Positions 35,583-43,611 are shown, counted from the stretch's first letter. The stretch is 64,000 bases of DNA from CAZHWR01 sp964536085 (GCA_964536085.1 CAZHWR010000003.1:1-64000), one strand, 5' to 3'. Notes: a model not told the origin generated them from the letters alone. Translations and numbers: made by a program.

Positions 35583-35610
35583 ACCTAATGAACAGCCCCG
35601 TCATAAAATA
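35583..35610 (+). promoter_or_regulatory. Sigma-K-like promoter of the dpa operon
   Basis: CATAAAATA (35602-35610) matches the sigma-K -10 consensus CATAnnnTA exactly, and AC (35583-35584) lies 17 bp upstream, the sigma-K -35 arrangement. B. subtilis spoVF is transcribed by sigma-K in the mother cell. Confidence 0.55.
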
Positions 35611-35647
35611 ATGTGTACGCAAACCATCGCGTTTGGAGGAAAGTATG

Positions 35648-36037
35648 ATGGATACGACTGTTTTGATTGCCGGAGGGGATAAACGGCAGATTTATGTGGC
35701 GAGACTGCTTGCGGCGGATTATAAGGTTTATGCAATCGGTCTTGAGGATTCTTTCGGCGACGTTATCAATATAAATTCTCTTTGCGAGCTTAGCGTTAAG
35801 CCCGACATTATCATTTTCCCGATTTTGTCGAGCGTGGATAATGAGCATGTAAACATGCCGCTGTCGGATATCACGCTCAGAATAGAGGACGTTTTGGAAT
35901 ACGCAAAGCATTCTGCCGTTGTTTTAGCCGGGAAGCCGTGCGCAACGCTTTGCGAGCTTTGCGGAAGAAAAAATCTTAAGCTTATAGATTATTTTGAGCG
36001 TGAAGAACTCGCGGTTTTAAACGCAGTACCTACTGCG
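35648..36037 (+). pseudogene. dpaA: Dipicolinate synthase subunit A, N-terminal part (interrupted gene)
   Basis: Codons 1-130 of DpaA/SpoVFA, from MDTTVLIAGGDKRQIYVARLL to NAVPTA. The frame then runs into the inserted element and ends at 36121 after about 28 unrelated codons. The GGD dinucleotide-binding-like start and the NAVPTAEG motif (NSIPTVEG in B. subtilis) identify it. Together with 38683-39162 it would give a 289-residue protein, close to the 297 of B. subtilis. GGAGGA at 35635-35640 fits the ATG at 35648; ATG 35645 is also in frame. DpaA with DpaB oxidises dihydrodipicolinate to the spore-core chelator DPA. The gene is probably not dead but conditionally split. Confidence 0.9.
36021..36037. 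repeat. Attachment site attL of the dpaA intervening element
   Basis: ACGCAGTACCTACTGCG, identical to 38666-38682. It is an inverted repeat CGCAGTA / TACTGCG around a central CC, the layout of a serine-recombinase crossover site. It lies in the conserved NAVPTA codons of dpaA, and the recombinase stop codon falls within it on the minus strand. Confidence 0.85.
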
Positions 36038-36048
36038 TTCGTTTTTTT
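36024..36048 (+). terminator. Possible terminator formed by attL plus element T-tract
   Basis: AACGCAG and CTGCGTT (loop TACCTA) are followed by CG and seven Ts contributed by the element. In the unrearranged state, transcription of the dpaA 5' part could stop here; after excision the T-tract is removed. Confidence 0.45.
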
Positions 36049-36890
36049 GCATGTGCCGTGCGGGTTTGAGCCTGTAAAAAAAGCTTTCTTGACACTATCG
36101 CCTCATGATGATTATTTATAATTATCCTGTTTTGAGTATTTGTGCGGCGTGTATGGTTTAAATAGTCCACTGTTTCCTGTTTTCGGCAGACAAGGTCGCC
36201 GCAGTATTTTTCATTTTTCAGCATTTTGCGTATGGTTTCGGTTTTCCATTCACGTTCCGGGCGGCTGATGCGTTCGGCTATCTGACGCGGATTTAAGCCT
36301 TCGTAAACGCGCAGTCTGAAAATTTCCTTAACGGTCTTCGCCTGCTCTTCGTTGACTGTGAGCACGCCGTTTTTAAGGTCATAGCCGTATACGCCGTTTC
36401 CAAAGACAACGCCGCGCTTCATGCTTTGAAGCTGACCCCATTTAACCCGCTCGGAGGTTTTACGGCTCTCCTCCTGAGCTATGGTAGAGAGTATGGAAAG
36501 CCTCAGCTCGCCGTCTGAGCTTAAGGTATTGATACCGTCGGACAAAAACAGCACACCGACGCCATGCTGCTTTAAAAGCCGTGTGTATGTAAGCGCGTCC
36601 ACGGTGTTTCGGGCAAAGCGCGAGACCTCCTTTGTTATGATAAGGTCGATTTCACCGCTGAGAGCGCAACCTATCATCTTTTTGAACGCCGTACGTTTTT
36701 TGATACTGGTTCCGGTTATTCCGCTGTCGGCGAATATTTCCGTCAGCCGCCAGTCGGGATTTTTACTAATGCAGTCGTAAAAATATCTTTTCTGCGCCTC
36801 AAGCGAATTTGCCTGGTCGGATTTGTCGGTCGAAACGCGGCAGTAGGCGCAAACGTTAAGCATGGGCGCACAGTCCGATCGGTTTTTCAC
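36030..36890 (-). CDS. Serine recombinase of the dpaA element
   Basis: A site-specific recombinase of 286 residues. The resolvase catalytic domain has VCAYCRVSTDK with the nucleophile Ser, GITGTSIKKR, ITKEVSRFARN with active-site Arg, and a long E helix (STIAQEESRKTSERVKWG). A recombinase DNA-binding domain follows (GVYGYDLKNG ... GLNPRQIAERI ... IRKMLKNEKYCGD). It ends soon after HHEAIVSRKLF, lacking the zinc ribbon and coiled coil of ordinary large serine recombinases (about 500 residues). GTG 36890 follows AAGGTGA; GTG 36899 and ATG 36863 are alternatives. The stop codon lies in attL. It is the obvious enzyme for excising the element. Confidence 0.9.
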   Translation of the reverse strand: MKNRSDCAPMLNVCAYCRVSTDKSDQANSLEAQKRYFYDCISKNPDWRLTEIFADSGITGTSIKKRTAFKKMIGCALSGEIDLIITKEVSRFARNTVDALTYTRLLKQHGVGVLFLSDGINTLSSDGELRLSILSTIAQEESRKTSERVKWGQLQSMKRGVVFGNGVYGYDLKNGVLTVNEEQAKTVKEIFRLRVYEGLNPRQIAERISRPEREWKTETIRKMLKNEKYCGDLVCRKQETVDYLNHTRRTNTQNRIIINNHHEAIVSRKLFLQAQTRTAHAKKRTQ

Positions 36891-36984
36891 ATAGATCACC
36901 TTTTTGCACGCGCCGACAACGCGCTTTTTGATAAATTTATATTTTTTTTAAACGCTTTATATTCGCCCGCCGCGTATTTTGTAT

Positions 36985-37013
36985 TTGACATATGCGCGCT
37001 ATGATTATAAAAT
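36985..37013 (+). promoter_or_regulatory. Sigma-A promoter of the flippase-like gene
   Basis: A perfect TTGACA (36985-36990), 17 bp, then TAAAAT (37008-37013), pointing away from the recombinase. It suggests vegetative expression of the cargo gene. Confidence 0.65.
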
Positions 37014-37050
37014 ATATGCAGTATTTACGGCAAAGGACGGCGGCGTTGAT

Positions 37051-38562
37051 ATGAGATTCAGAAGAAGCGCTTATAATTTAATAGTCGGCGTTTTGTGCCA
37101 GCTTGTTATTCTTGCGCTGGGGCTTGTTATTCCGCGGCTGTTTTTGGTGAACTTCGGCTCGGAAACAAACGGTCTTATTACGTCGATAAACGATATATTC
37201 GTTTATATAGCCCTGCTGGAAGCGGGAATCGGCGCGGCGACTGTGCAGGCGCTTTACAAGCCTATTGTAAACGGGGATAAAAACAAGATAAACGAAATAC
37301 TTTCAGCTACGTCATTTTACTATAAGCGCACGGGCGTTATATATTTTATTGTGCTTTTGCTGTTTGCGTTTGTCTACCCGCTTATGCTGGATACGTCGAT
37401 AGATTATAAAACCGTTGTGCTGGTCATCTTTTTCACCGGTATAGGAAACGTTATCAATTTTTTCTTTCAGGGCAAGTATAAGCAGCTGCTTTTGGCGGAG
37501 GGAAAGGCTTATATCATAACGATAATATCCTCCGCGGCTAATATTATTGCCAGCGTTTCAAAAATCGTTCTTATACTTTCGGGATTTGATATAGTTGCGG
37601 TGCAGACGGTGTATTTTGTACTGTCGATGTTTCAGATGGCGTTTTTTGAAGCGTACATCAGGCGCAACTACAAATGGCTCAATTTAAAGGCGACCCCGGA
37701 TTACGGCGCAATATCCCAGAAAAACGCGGTCCTTGTTCATCAAATCAGCGGAATCGTTTTCAAGAACACCGACGTTGTTATACTTTCTCTTGTCTATGAT
37801 TTGAAGATGGCGAGCGTATATATAATGTACAACCTTATCTTCAATGTCATGGAAAATTTTATTACAACGATCAACGACAGTGTTGTAGCGGCGCTTGGAC
37901 AGGAGTATAACAGGGATAAAAACAGCTATGCGAAGCTTTACGATTTTTACGAGCTGGGTTATTTTGCAATGTGTTTTATTATATGTACGGTCGTTTATGC
38001 GATAATAATCCCGTTTATGCGGCTTTACACGGCGGGAGTCACCGATATCAACTATTTTATCGACTATCTGCCGCTTGCATTTGTCATAATGAAATTCTTA
38101 AATTGGTGCAGGACTCCGTCTGCATACACAATAAATTTTGCGGGTAAATTTATCGAAACAAGAAAAAAGGCGCTCACGGAAGCGGTCATCAACATAGCCG
38201 TTTCGCTCGTTTTAGTAAAGCCTCTTGGTATTTTCGGCGTTGTGGCTGGGTCGGCGGCGGCGTTTTTATACAGCGCGGTTTATTCGATATGGTATGTTAA
38301 CGCAAAGCTTATTGACTTAAACTATAAAAAAACCGTGTTCAGATGGGTTGTTTTTATTGCGGCGTTTTTCGCGTTTTCATTCGTGCTGTCGCATATAAGC
38401 GTGGAAATAAGCGGTTATTTTACGCTTGTTTTGTTTGCGGCGGCGGTCGGTGTAGCGGCTGTGATTTACTACGCCGCGGTGTGCATGATATTCAGCCGCA
38501 AAACTTGTGTAAACTCCGTTAAAGCGGCGTTACAGATTTTAAAAAATCGAAAATATAGATAA
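37051..38562 (+). CDS. Polysaccharide/lipid flippase-like membrane protein (MOP superfamily)
   Basis: A 503-residue integral membrane protein with 12-14 transmembrane helices. It begins MRFRRSAYNLIVGVLCQLVI and has the LVIPRLFLVNFGSETNGLITSI pattern typical of oligosaccharide (Wzx-type) flippases of the MOP superfamily. These move lipid-linked saccharides across the membrane. AAAGGACGG lies about 12 bases before the ATG at 37051; an upstream in-frame start would disturb the N-terminus. It is the only cargo gene of the dpaA element, has its own promoter and terminator, and would be lost from any cell that excises the element. Its substrate is unknown and no other glycan genes are adjacent. Confidence 0.85.
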   Translation: MRFRRSAYNLIVGVLCQLVILALGLVIPRLFLVNFGSETNGLITSINDIFVYIALLEAGIGAATVQALYKPIVNGDKNKINEILSATSFYYKRTGVIYFIVLLLFAFVYPLMLDTSIDYKTVVLVIFFTGIGNVINFFFQGKYKQLLLAEGKAYIITIISSAANIIASVSKIVLILSGFDIVAVQTVYFVLSMFQMAFFEAYIRRNYKWLNLKATPDYGAISQKNAVLVHQISGIVFKNTDVVILSLVYDLKMASVYIMYNLIFNVMENFITTINDSVVAALGQEYNRDKNSYAKLYDFYELGYFAMCFIICTVVYAIIIPFMRLYTAGVTDINYFIDYLPLAFVIMKFLNWCRTPSAYTINFAGKFIETRKKALTEAVINIAVSLVLVKPLGIFGVVAGSAAAFLYSAVYSIWYVNAKLIDLNYKKTVFRWVVFIAAFFAFSFVLSHISVEISGYFTLVLFAAAVGVAAVIYYAAVCMIFSRKTCVNSVKAALQILKNRKYR

Positions 38563-38599
38563 AAGCCTTATTTTGATGACATAAAATTGAATATTTTGC

Positions 38600-38639
38600 G
38601 CCCGCCGCGAATCAAATTTTGATTCGCGGCGGGCTTTTT
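38600..38639 (+). terminator. Terminator of the flippase-like gene
   Basis: GCCCGCCGCGAATC pairs with GATTCGCGGCGGGC, followed by five Ts, and ends 27 bp before attR. Confidence 0.9.
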
Positions 38640-38665
38640 GCATATAAGACTGTTTGACTTTTCTG

Positions 38666-38682
38666 ACGCAGTACCTACTGCG
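38666..38682. repeat. Attachment site attR of the dpaA intervening element
   Basis: The second copy of ACGCAGTACCTACTGCG, same orientation as attL. Immediately to its right the dpaA reading frame resumes with GAG GGA GCG (EGA). Confidence 0.85.
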
Positions 38683-39162
38683 GAGGGAGCGATCGCGATA
38701 GCCGTAGATCGTTTGCCCTTCACATTGTATGGTTCGGAATGCATAGTCACCGGATTTGGAAGGATAGCCAAGGTGCTTGTTAGGCTTTTGACCGCGTTCG
38801 GCGCGCATGTAACGGTTTCGGTCAGAAAGCAGAGCGATCTTGCATGGGCGAAAATTTACGGCGCGGATGCGGTTAAAATATCGGGGCTTCCGAAAGCCGC
38901 AAAAAACGCGGACGTTATCTTCAACACCGTTCCCGCGGTATTGTTTGACAAGCGCACTCTGCAGGTTTTAAAGAAAGACTGTCTTGTTATCGATCTTGCC
39001 TCGAAGCCGGGAGGAGTGGATTTCGACGCGGCCAAGGAGCTTTCGTTAAACACGGTGTGGGCGTTGTCGCTCCCCGGAAAATCCGCTCCTGTCAGCGCGG
39101 GCGCGATTATAAAAGACACGATCGGCAATATATTGTCGGAGTTGGATGAAGAAGAAATCTAA
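38683..39162 (+). pseudogene. dpaA: Dipicolinate synthase subunit A, C-terminal part (interrupted gene)
   Basis: Codons 131-289 of DpaA: EGAIAIAVDRLPFTLYGSE, then the Rossmann motif CIVTGFGRIAKVLVRLL (GxGxxG form), VSVRKQSDL, DVIFNTVPA and CLVIDLASKPGGVDF, all characteristic of SpoVFA. There is no start codon with a ribosome site of its own; an open frame upstream begins inside the element at a TTG. It is thus the 3' exon-like half of a split gene, functional only after excision. dpaB lies 165 bp downstream. Confidence 0.9.
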
Positions 39163-39327
39163 AAAACAGGTCGAACACAGACGGACTTTGGCTTGCCCGT
39201 TGGCGGGGCTGTTCTGTGCTTTTAAGCTTTCGTCCGCGCGATTTGTTGTCTGCGGCGACGTTTGACCCAACTGCTCGGCGCAGGCCGCATTTGCGTTATT
39301 TGTGAAAGAAGGGAATGGTTATACAAA

Positions 39328-39897
39328 ATGGCAAAAACAAGGCTTGGATTTGCACTTTGCGGCTCGTTTTGCACCTTCAGCCGGGCAATATCTGAAATGG
39401 AGAAGCTGAGCGAGCGGTATGATATATATCCGATAATGTCGCAAAACGCGGCACAGACCGATACCCGTTTCGGAAAGGCGCACGAGCATATAGACAGGAT
39501 AGAATCCATATGCGGTAAAAAAATAATAAGCGATATCTGCTCAGCGGAGCCTATAGGTCCGAAGGATATGATAGATATCCTTTTAATAGCACCCTGCACG
39601 GGAAATACTCTTGCAAAGCTTGCAAATTCTGTGACAGACACATCGGTAACGATGGCGGCAAAATCGCATTTAAGAGTTCAAAAGCCGGTCGTAGTCGCGC
39701 TTGCGAGCAACGACAGCCTTGCCGGAACAGCCAAAAATTTAGGGAATCTTTTGAATTATAAAAATTATTTCTTTGTTCCGTTTGGGCAGGATAATCCGGT
39801 TAAAAAACCGTTTTCTATTGTGGCGGATTTTGAAAAAATTGATGAAACTTTGCAATTTGCGCTAAAAAAAGAACAAATTCAACCGATATTAATATGA
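39328..39897 (+). CDS. dpaB: Dipicolinate synthase subunit B
   Basis: The flavoprotein subunit of dipicolinate synthase, acting with DpaA in the mother cell to make DPA for the spore core. Flavoprotein-family features are RLGFALCGSFCTF at the start, MIDILLIAPCTGNTLAKLANSVTDTSVTMAAK and NYFFVPFGQDNPVKKP. Length of 189 residues matches SpoVFB. The ATG at 39328 has GAAGGGA about 13 bases upstream. The 165-bp gap to dpaA includes a GC-rich hairpin (GCCCG-TTGG-CGGGGC) but no clear promoter, so dpaB may depend on readthrough from dpaA. Confidence 0.93.
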   Translation: MAKTRLGFALCGSFCTFSRAISEMEKLSERYDIYPIMSQNAAQTDTRFGKAHEHIDRIESICGKKIISDICSAEPIGPKDMIDILLIAPCTGNTLAKLANSVTDTSVTMAAKSHLRVQKPVVVALASNDSLAGTAKNLGNLLNYKNYFFVPFGQDNPVKKPFSIVADFEKIDETLQFALKKEQIQPILI

Positions 39898-40035
39898 TTT
39901 TGCGAACTGTATTAAAAACAATTTACAATTTATTCATCGATTGCTTTTGAAAATTTGGTAATATTATTTTAGCAAAATGATTTAAGGATGGGTCAAAATG
40001 ATGGGGGTAAAAATCTCACCAAGGGAGTTTTGAAA

Positions 40036-41268
40036 ATGGACAATTTCGGAATCAGTAAGCTTGATTTGAAGCGAAGGAACAGAACGCAGGTTTTAAATAT
40101 TTTAAGACAGTGCGGGTCTACATCGAGAATCGATATTGCTTCAGAACTTGATATCACCCGAGCTGCGGTTACTATAATAACCAACGAAATGATTGAGCAG
40201 GGCGTTATTTATGAAAAAGGCGAAGCTAATTACATGGGCAAGAAGCTTACCCGCGGAAGAAAAAAGATCCTTATTGACATTAACCCGAATTATAAATTTG
40301 TTTTCGGACTGACTGTGGACGGCGGCTTTATTTCTATAGGTCTTACAAATCTTGCGGGAGAAACGCTTGAAAAAATCCTTTTGGAGCTTGATCGCGAGTT
40401 GTCGCTCGAAGAGATGTTTTTAAAAATAGTTAAAAATATCGAAATTATTAAACAAAACAATTGTCTGACGGACGACATGATACTCGGAATGGGTGTTTGC
40501 GTTTCTAAAGATCACTACAGAGATTTGAATATAAAAACAAACGGTCTGATTCCTGATTTTGCGTCGGTTAAGGCTTCGTTTGAAAAGCTGGTCGCATTTC
40601 CCGTAGTCGTTTCGGATACGGTCAATTCAATGGCTCAGGCGGAAATCGACTTCAATATGGACGGCGTTAAGCCGGACAATGTTATGTTTATAAGGTTCGG
40701 AAACGAAATCGACGCTTCCGTTCTCATCGATAACAAGCCATACCGCGGATCCGGCAACAATGCAGTGAACATCGCTCATACCTCGATCAAGATGCAGGGC
40801 ATAAAATGCCCCGAATGCGGTAAAGTCGGTTGTTTGGATACTGTTTGCAGCAAAAAAGCCATTCTCGAAAGAGTGCGCGAGGTTTATTCGGAAGAAGAGA
40901 CCCCTGCGCTGTACGAAGCGACGGGCGGAAATGTTAACAACTGCAATGTCATATTCACAAACTTGGAGCTTATGTATAAAGACAAAGAGGTCGCTAAAAT
41001 ATGCAAAGAAGCCGCTGAGTATTTTGTTATTGCAGTAAATAACGCGATAACGCTTTTTGACCCTCAGCAGGTTGTGCTGTTCGGTAAGATATTTGATAAC
41101 GATATGTTCTTTGATTTTATAAAAAAACACGTATGCGTAAGCGCAAAGTCATCGTCCGAAAGAAAACTGTACGTCAGCAGGTTTGACCTTAAAATCGGGT
41201 ATCTTGCCGGCTGTTCGATAGCTATAAGAGAACTTTTTGTTAAAAAGGGCGGCTTTGACAGAGCATAA
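40036..41268 (+). CDS. ROK family transcriptional regulator
   Basis: A 410-residue repressor/kinase-family protein. An N-terminal winged helix-turn-helix (residues 10-70, NRTQVLNILRQCGSTSRIDIASELDITRAAVTIITNEM) is followed by a ROK sugar-kinase-like domain with the zinc-binding cluster CPECGKVGC (near 257). The phosphate-loop residues of true kinases are weak, and NagC/XylR-type sugar-responsive regulation is likely. AAGGGAG eight bases before ATG 40036 sets the start; ATG 39988 in frame is less favoured. It is a single gene with its own terminator, and its target is not indicated by the neighbours. Confidence 0.88.
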   Translation: MDNFGISKLDLKRRNRTQVLNILRQCGSTSRIDIASELDITRAAVTIITNEMIEQGVIYEKGEANYMGKKLTRGRKKILIDINPNYKFVFGLTVDGGFISIGLTNLAGETLEKILLELDRELSLEEMFLKIVKNIEIIKQNNCLTDDMILGMGVCVSKDHYRDLNIKTNGLIPDFASVKASFEKLVAFPVVVSDTVNSMAQAEIDFNMDGVKPDNVMFIRFGNEIDASVLIDNKPYRGSGNNAVNIAHTSIKMQGIKCPECGKVGCLDTVCSKKAILERVREVYSEEETPALYEATGGNVNNCNVIFTNLELMYKDKEVAKICKEAAEYFVIAVNNAITLFDPQQVVLFGKIFDNDMFFDFIKKHVCVSAKSSSERKLYVSRFDLKIGYLAGCSIAIRELFVKKGGFDRA

Positions 41269-41307
41269 ACTGTGCAGAATAAAACGAAAAATCAATTTAT
41301 ATTTTAT

Positions 41308-41336
41308 AAAAAAGAGCGCCTACGGCGCTCTTTTTT
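41308..41336 (+). terminator. Rho-independent terminator
   Basis: AAAAAAGAGCGCC pairs with GGCGCTCTTTTTT around a TAC loop. Confidence 0.93.
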
Positions 41337-41476
41337 GCGGATCTAATTATATTGATAAAGACAAATCTGTTTGCCAATATATTTTCTGAATTATCTGTTT
41401 AATATTTAATCGTATATCTATACAAAAAATTCACAAACAATAAATATAAAGAATATAAAAAACAGCCTGCGTTCGT

Positions 41477-41505
41477 TTGACTTTTTATGGAAAAAAGCAT
41501 ATAAT
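41477..41505 (+). promoter_or_regulatory. Sigma-A promoter of the atp operon
   Basis: TTGACT (41477-41482), 17 bp, perfect TATAAT (41500-41505). The AT-rich spacer of about 140 bp upstream holds nothing else recognisable. Confidence 0.85.
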
Positions 41506-41560
41506 CATGGGTAATGTATGTTTCGATTTTATTGGGAAGCAGTAATTGCAGGAGTGCCGG

Positions 41561-41950
41561 ATGTTATACTTTAAACGCGAAATAAAAACGGTTTGCATAG
41601 GTATACTCATAACAGATGTAATCGTTTTGGCGGCGTCGGTGTTTATGGGGGCGTTTAGCTTCAGCGTTATAATCGGCGCGGTTTTCGGGTCGGTTTTTTC
41701 CTGCCTGAAATTTATGCTGCTGATAACCGCGGTCATAAACGCGGTATTAAGGCAGCCCGAGAAGGCAAAGTCGTATATGACTTTGCAGTATTTTATACGT
41801 TTTATTCTGACAGCGGCGGCGCTGGCGATTGCGGCGAGCGCCGATTATATTAATTTTATCGCGGCAGCGGCTCCGATGATTTCCGTCAGGATATCGGTTT
41901 CGTTTCTGCCGCTTGTGTATAAGAATGAAAAAGGGGGTGCAGACGAGTGA
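41561..41950 (+). CDS. atpI: ATP synthase subunit I-like membrane protein
   Basis: A 129-residue protein with four hydrophobic helices at the head of the atp operon, the position and size of AtpI, the assembly factor for the c-ring. Sequence similarity within AtpI proteins is low, so the call rests on context and topology. AGGAG precedes ATG 41561. Its stop overlaps the atpB start by four bases. Confidence 0.75.
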   Translation: MLYFKREIKTVCIGILITDVIVLAASVFMGAFSFSVIIGAVFGSVFSCLKFMLLITAVINAVLRQPEKAKSYMTLQYFIRFILTAAALAIAASADYINFIAAAAPMISVRISVSFLPLVYKNEKGGADE

Positions 41951-42660
41951 ATGTTGATATATCAGGACCTAAAATAATGTTTGAGATTCCGCTGTTCGGG
42001 GGCATAAAGGTCACTGAAACGGTTGTGTGGTCGTGGTGTATTATAGCTTTTGTGGCGCTGATTTGTTTTGTTTTAACGCGCAAAATGGAAAAGATACCGC
42101 GAAAGAAAACGCAGATAATCGCTGAAAAAATCGTGGTTTCGGTGGATAATCTTGTGGAGTCCACAATGGGCGCGTCGCATTTGAAGTTTGCTCCGTATAT
42201 ACTGGCGCTGATGACGATGTCTGTACTCGGAAGCCTGATAAGTCTTTTGGGGCTTCGCTCGGTAACTGCGGATATCAACACGACTATGTCGTGGGCGGCG
42301 CTCACGTTTTTAATGATTCAGGCAAACGGAATTAGGAAAAAGGGCATAAAGGGATACTTCAAGGGATTTTTTGAACCTATCCCGCTTTTGTTGCCGCTGA
42401 ATCTGATAAGCGAATTTTCAACTCCGCTTTCGATGGGCTTCCGTCATTTCGGAAACGTTGCGGCGGGAACTGTCATAACCACGCTTTTGTATGCGGCGCT
42501 TGAAACGTTCTCCAATATGCTTTTCAATGTGGGTATTCCGATTTTGCAGTTGGGACTGCCCGCGGTGCTTTCTTTGTATTTCGATTTGTTTACGGCGGTT
42601 TTGCAGGCGTTCATCTTCTGCATGCTCACAATGGTGTTTATCGCCAATAACGACGCATAA
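41947..42660 (+). CDS. atpB: ATP synthase F0 subunit a
   Basis: The ion-channel subunit of F0, 237 residues with five or six transmembrane helices. The essential Arg facing the c-ring is in FRHFGNVAAG, and PLNLISEFSTPLSMGFR is the typical helix-4 region. The start is GTG at 41947, inside the GTGA overlap with atpI, behind GGGGGTG. Second gene of the atp operon. Confidence 0.95.
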   Translation: MNVDISGPKIMFEIPLFGGIKVTETVVWSWCIIAFVALICFVLTRKMEKIPRKKTQIIAEKIVVSVDNLVESTMGASHLKFAPYILALMTMSVLGSLISLLGLRSVTADINTTMSWAALTFLMIQANGIRKKGIKGYFKGFFEPIPLLLPLNLISEFSTPLSMGFRHFGNVAAGTVITTLLYAALETFSNMLFNVGIPILQLGLPAVLSLYFDLFTAVLQAFIFCMLTMVFIANNDA

Positions 42661-42749
42661 TCAGTAAAAACGGATTTTCACGCGGCATACCGCGTAAGAT
42701 CTTGTTTATAAAAACGAATTTGATACCTATAAAAACGGAGGATTTTATT

Positions 42750-43004
42750 ATGGAAAGAGCAATTATTTTAGCGGCTTCGGCAATCGGCGCAGGTCTTGCT
42801 ATGATAGCGGGTATAGGTCCCGGTATCGGTCAGGGTTACGCCGCGGGTAAAGCGGCGGAGGCTGTAGGACGTCAGCCGGAAGCGAAAGGAACCATTCTGC
42901 AAACGATGCTCATAGGCGCGGCGGTTGCGGAGTCGACAGGTATTTACGGACTTGTTGTAGCAATGCTTTTGCTGTTTGCAAATCCGCTTATCTCTTTGCT
43001 TTAA
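42750..43004 (+). CDS. atpE: ATP synthase F0 subunit c, sodium type
   Basis: The 84-residue hairpin protein that forms the rotor ring. The ion-binding glutamate is E61 in AVAESTGIYG. Q28 (GIGQG), S62, T63 and Y66 complete the set known from the sodium-binding c-ring of Ilyobacter tartaricus, whose sequence is very similar throughout (ASAxGAGxAMIAGIGPGxGQGYAAGKA). A Na+-translocating ATP synthase is therefore likely. GGAGGAT precedes the ATG. Confidence 0.96.
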   Translation: MERAIILAASAIGAGLAMIAGIGPGIGQGYAAGKAAEAVGRQPEAKGTILQTMLIGAAVAESTGIYGLVVAMLLLFANPLISLL

Positions 43005-43092
43005 TATCGTAGTGAAATCGGGAGGCGTTGTTTGGCGGCTTGCTTTCCCGGTAAAAGCGTTATTTTCGGCAAAATTGCAGTAGGAGAAATTT

Positions 43093-43605
43093 ATGAACGA
43101 AGCGTTTATAGATATAAATTGGTGGACGTGGATATTCACCATTGCCAATCTTATTATACTTATGCTTATAATGCGAAAGCTTCTGTATAATCCTGTGAAA
43201 AAAATGCTCAATGAACGCCGCGAGGAGGTCGAACAGACCTATCAGGACGCGGATGATGCAAAAAAAGAGGCGGACGCGCTCAAATCAGAATATGAACAGC
43301 ATTTGTTCAAAACCAAGCAGGAGGCAAACGAGCTTTTAGGAGCCGCTTCCAAAAAAGCGCAGGCGCGTTCGGATGAAATAATTTCCGAGGCGGAGCTTCG
43401 CGCCGCACAAATCATCGATAAGGCATCCGAGCGCACCGAACGCGACAAAAAGCTTGCGGTAGCCGCCGCCAAGGACGAAATTGCCGATATGGCTATGATG
43501 GCGGCGGAAAAAATCGTGCGTTCGAGCCTTGATGAGGAAAAGCAGAGGCAGATGGTCGAGGATTTTATAAACGACCTTGACAATGTTGACCCGAAGGTTT
43601 GGTGA
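43093..43605 (+). CDS. atpF: ATP synthase F0 subunit b
   Basis: The peripheral stalk protein: one N-terminal membrane helix (residues 8-28) followed by a long charged coiled coil (about 35-165) that reaches the F1 head. Length is 170, with YNPVKKMLNERREEVEQ as the typical start of the stalk. TAGGAGA precedes the ATG. atpH follows after 6 bp. Confidence 0.95.
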   Translation: MNEAFIDINWWTWIFTIANLIILMLIMRKLLYNPVKKMLNERREEVEQTYQDADDAKKEADALKSEYEQHLFKTKQEANELLGAASKKAQARSDEIISEAELRAAQIIDKASERTERDKKLAVAAAKDEIADMAMMAAEKIVRSSLDEEKQRQMVEDFINDLDNVDPKVW

Positions 43606-43611
43606 TAAAGC

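Larger units (their letters stand above)
36021..38665. mobile_element. 2645-bp intervening element in dpaA (skin-like)
   Basis: A segment bounded by a 17-bp direct repeat and carrying its own serine recombinase (minus strand) and a flippase-like gene (plus strand). Joining the repeats reconstitutes AAC GCA GTA CCT ACT GCG GAG GGA GCG, coding NAVPTAEGA, without a base lost or gained. This is the configuration of developmentally excised elements in sporulation genes (skin in sigK; related cases in other spore genes of Bacillus). Excision itself is inferred. Confidence 0.85.

Noticed and set aside
36041..36121. Continuation of the dpaA frame into the element as a true C-terminus
   Set aside because: The codons after 36037 have no resemblance to DpaA and lie inside the element, whereas the real DpaA continuation is found at 38683.
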